Below, piece by piece: positions 7,056 through 7,738 of a stretch of DNA of 7,738 bases (position 1 is the stretch's first letter; each line of letters starts with the position of its first letter). A program made the translations under genes and the position numbers. This DNA is from Lentzea sp. GTDB lineage: Bacteria > Actinomycetota > Actinomycetes > Mycobacteriales > Pseudonocardiaceae. The stretch is from assembly GCA_030146905.1 (NCBI GenBank), contig JASLAV010000962.1:1-7738 (forward strand), read 5' to 3'. A model generated the notes under the pieces. The model was not told the origin of the DNA. It ran no database searches and saw only the letters and a program-made list of their open reading frames with translations.

Positions 7056-7579
7056 CGCTGCACGACGACGCGGTCTCCACGCTGAGCCGCTTCACGGGCC
7101 AGGACGCGCTGAAGGAGGCCTACCTCGGTTTCCTGGCGGCACGCGAGGACGCCTGCCGGCGGTCCTGCGAGCCCGGCCACATCACGGCCTCCGCGCTCGT
7201 GCTGGACGCCACCGCGGAGCACGCGTTGCTGACGCTGCACCCGCGCGTGGGCCGGTGGCTGCAGCTCGGCGGCCACTGCGAGCCGGAGGACACCTCACTG
7301 GCCGCGGCGGCGCTGCGCGAGGCGACCGAGGAGTCCGGCATGCGTGGCCTGCGCATCGAGCCGACACCGATCCACCTCGACGTGCACCCGATCACGTGCT
7401 CGCTGGGCAAGCCGACGCGCCACTTCGACGTGCGGTTCCTGGTGCGCGCACCCGTCGGAGCACAACCGGTCCGTTCGGCGGAGTCCGTCGACCTGCAGTG
7501 GTGGCCGCTGGACTCGCTGCCGGACAACGTGGACGACCTGCACCCGCTGATCGAGTCGGCGCTGACCCGGCTGCGCTAG
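7052..7579 (+). CDS. Nudix hydrolase coupled to the F420 genes
   Basis: The protein has 175 residues and should hydrolyse a nucleoside diphosphate linked to another group; the substrate cannot be read from the sequence. A short helical N-terminus (1-40) precedes the Nudix fold. LGGHCEPED at 72-80 and REATEESG at 89-96 form the Nudix box. The catalytic REXXEE half is intact, but aspartate stands in the place of the first consensus glutamate and the spacing to RE is one residue longer than GX5EX7[15 protein letters not shown] and [11 protein letters not shown] complete the domain. The GTG start overlaps the fbiB stop as GTGA, with GGAAGGG at 7034-7040 upstream; the longer open frame 5' of this is out-of-frame fbiB sequence. 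Coupling to fbiB suggests a job near F420 metabolism or nucleotide clean-up, but that is inference. Confidence 0.88.
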   Translation: MTLHDDAVSTLSRFTGQDALKEAYLGFLAAREDACRRSCEPGHITASALVLDATAEHALLTLHPRVGRWLQLGGHCEPEDTSLAAAALREATEESGMRGLRIEPTPIHLDVHPITCSLGKPTRHFDVRFLVRAPVGAQPVRSAESVDLQWWPLDSLPDNVDDLHPLIESALTRLR

Positions 7580-7598
7580 AACCCCGCGCTAGAACCCG
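7573..7598. repeat. 13-base tandem duplication at the convergent stop codons
   Basis: Two adjacent 13-base units (7573-7585 and 7586-7598) share the first 12 bases, GCGCTAGAACCC, and differ only at the last. Each contains the palindrome CTAG. The first supplies the TAG stop of the Nudix gene and the second supplies the stop of the convergent minus-strand gene. Confidence 0.8.
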
Positions 7599-7738
7599 CG
7601 GTAGTCGCGCGGCGAGAACCTCGGTGCTCGCCGCGGCCTCTGCAGGCCCGCGGCCTGGAGGTAGGCGACCGCCCGGTGGCGCTGCGGCTTGTACGGCTCC
7701 AGCAGCTCCATCATCCCGTCGTCGTCACCCGGCGTGCC
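7589..7738 (-). CDS. 3' end of a probable DNA-3-methyladenine glycosylase (AlkA/HhH-GPD type), partial
   Basis: Forty-nine C-terminal residues are visible before the stop at 7591-7589, reading GTPGDDDGMMELLEPYKPQ, then RHRAVAYLQAAG, then a basic tail RPRRAPRFSPRDYRGF. The pattern of a short acidic helix, LEPY, a helix with conserved Arg, and a closing Pro/Arg tail resembles the C-terminus of actinobacterial AlkA-like glycosylases, which excise alkylated purines. From memory such a gene is also found near cofE in Streptomyces. The catalytic helix-hairpin-helix and aspartate lie outside the window, so the family cannot be confirmed. Codon use is strongly G/C at third positions, as in a real gene. 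Confidence 0.55.
   Translation of the reverse strand, partial: GTPGDDDGMMELLEPYKPQRHRAVAYLQAAGLQRPRRAPRFSPRDYRGF
7608..7635. terminator. Candidate hairpin terminator between convergent genes
   Basis: Arms CGCGGCGAG (7608-7616) and CTCGCCGCG (7627-7635) pair perfectly over nine bases around a 10-base loop, 29 bases beyond the Nudix stop. There is no T-run after either arm, and the hairpin lies in the coding end of the minus-strand gene, so this is only a possible U-less actinobacterial terminator or RNA-end stabiliser for the rightward operon. Confidence 0.3.

Overview
The window looks like chromosomal DNA of a high-GC actinobacterium, most likely of the Pseudonocardiales (Lentzea, Saccharothrix or Amycolatopsis type). 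The grounds are strong G/C bias at third codon positions, GTG and TTG starts, a WhiB2/WhmD-type Fe-S regulator, and the F420 genes fbiA and fbiB, the latter as the actinobacterial CofE-nitroreductase fusion. The genus is inferred; only the actinobacterial assignment is firm.

Layout, left to right. Positions 1-242 hold a short coding-like stretch cut by the window edge, which I cannot identify. Positions 243-3416 (minus) encode a 1057-residue membrane glycosyltransferase: an N-terminal family-2 GT-A domain, a Pro/Arg-rich linker, a multi-spanning region, an apparently extracytoplasmic domain and a last membrane helix. It lies 30 bases downstream of whiB2 (3447-3752, minus), probably in the same transcript. 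A 245-base divergent intergenic region (3753-3997) carries a very good housekeeping promoter for whiB2 with a BldD-like sequence in its spacer, and a weaker candidate promoter pointing right. Rightward follow a site-2-type M50 membrane metalloprotease (3998-4753), fbiA/cofD (4787-5740), fbiB/cofE-nitroreductase (5733-7055) and a Nudix hydrolase (7052-7579). These are packed with short gaps or overlaps and look like one operon. The right edge holds the 3' end of a convergent minus-strand gene that resembles the C-terminus of an AlkA-like DNA-3-methyladenine glycosylase.

How the genes work together. FbiA joins the Fo deazaflavin to a phosphoenolpyruvate-derived guanylylated donor to give dehydro-F420-0. 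FbiB then adds the poly-gamma-glutamate tail and, through its flavin-binding C-terminal domain, reduces the dehydro form to F420. The Nudix enzyme is translationally coupled to fbiB, but its substrate is unknown. The whiB2 side concerns septation/differentiation and the cell envelope. whiB2 next to fbiA and fbiB is a known actinobacterial neighbourhood (in M. tuberculosis Rv3260c-Rv3262). The less-described parts here are the M50 protease between them, the large two-module glycosyltransferase, and the Nudix gene.

I saw no rRNA, tRNA, CRISPR array, insertion sequence or replication origin. Apart from the divergent intergenic region and the edges, the window is almost wholly coding. It is largely a housekeeping region rather than an obvious mobile or defence island.
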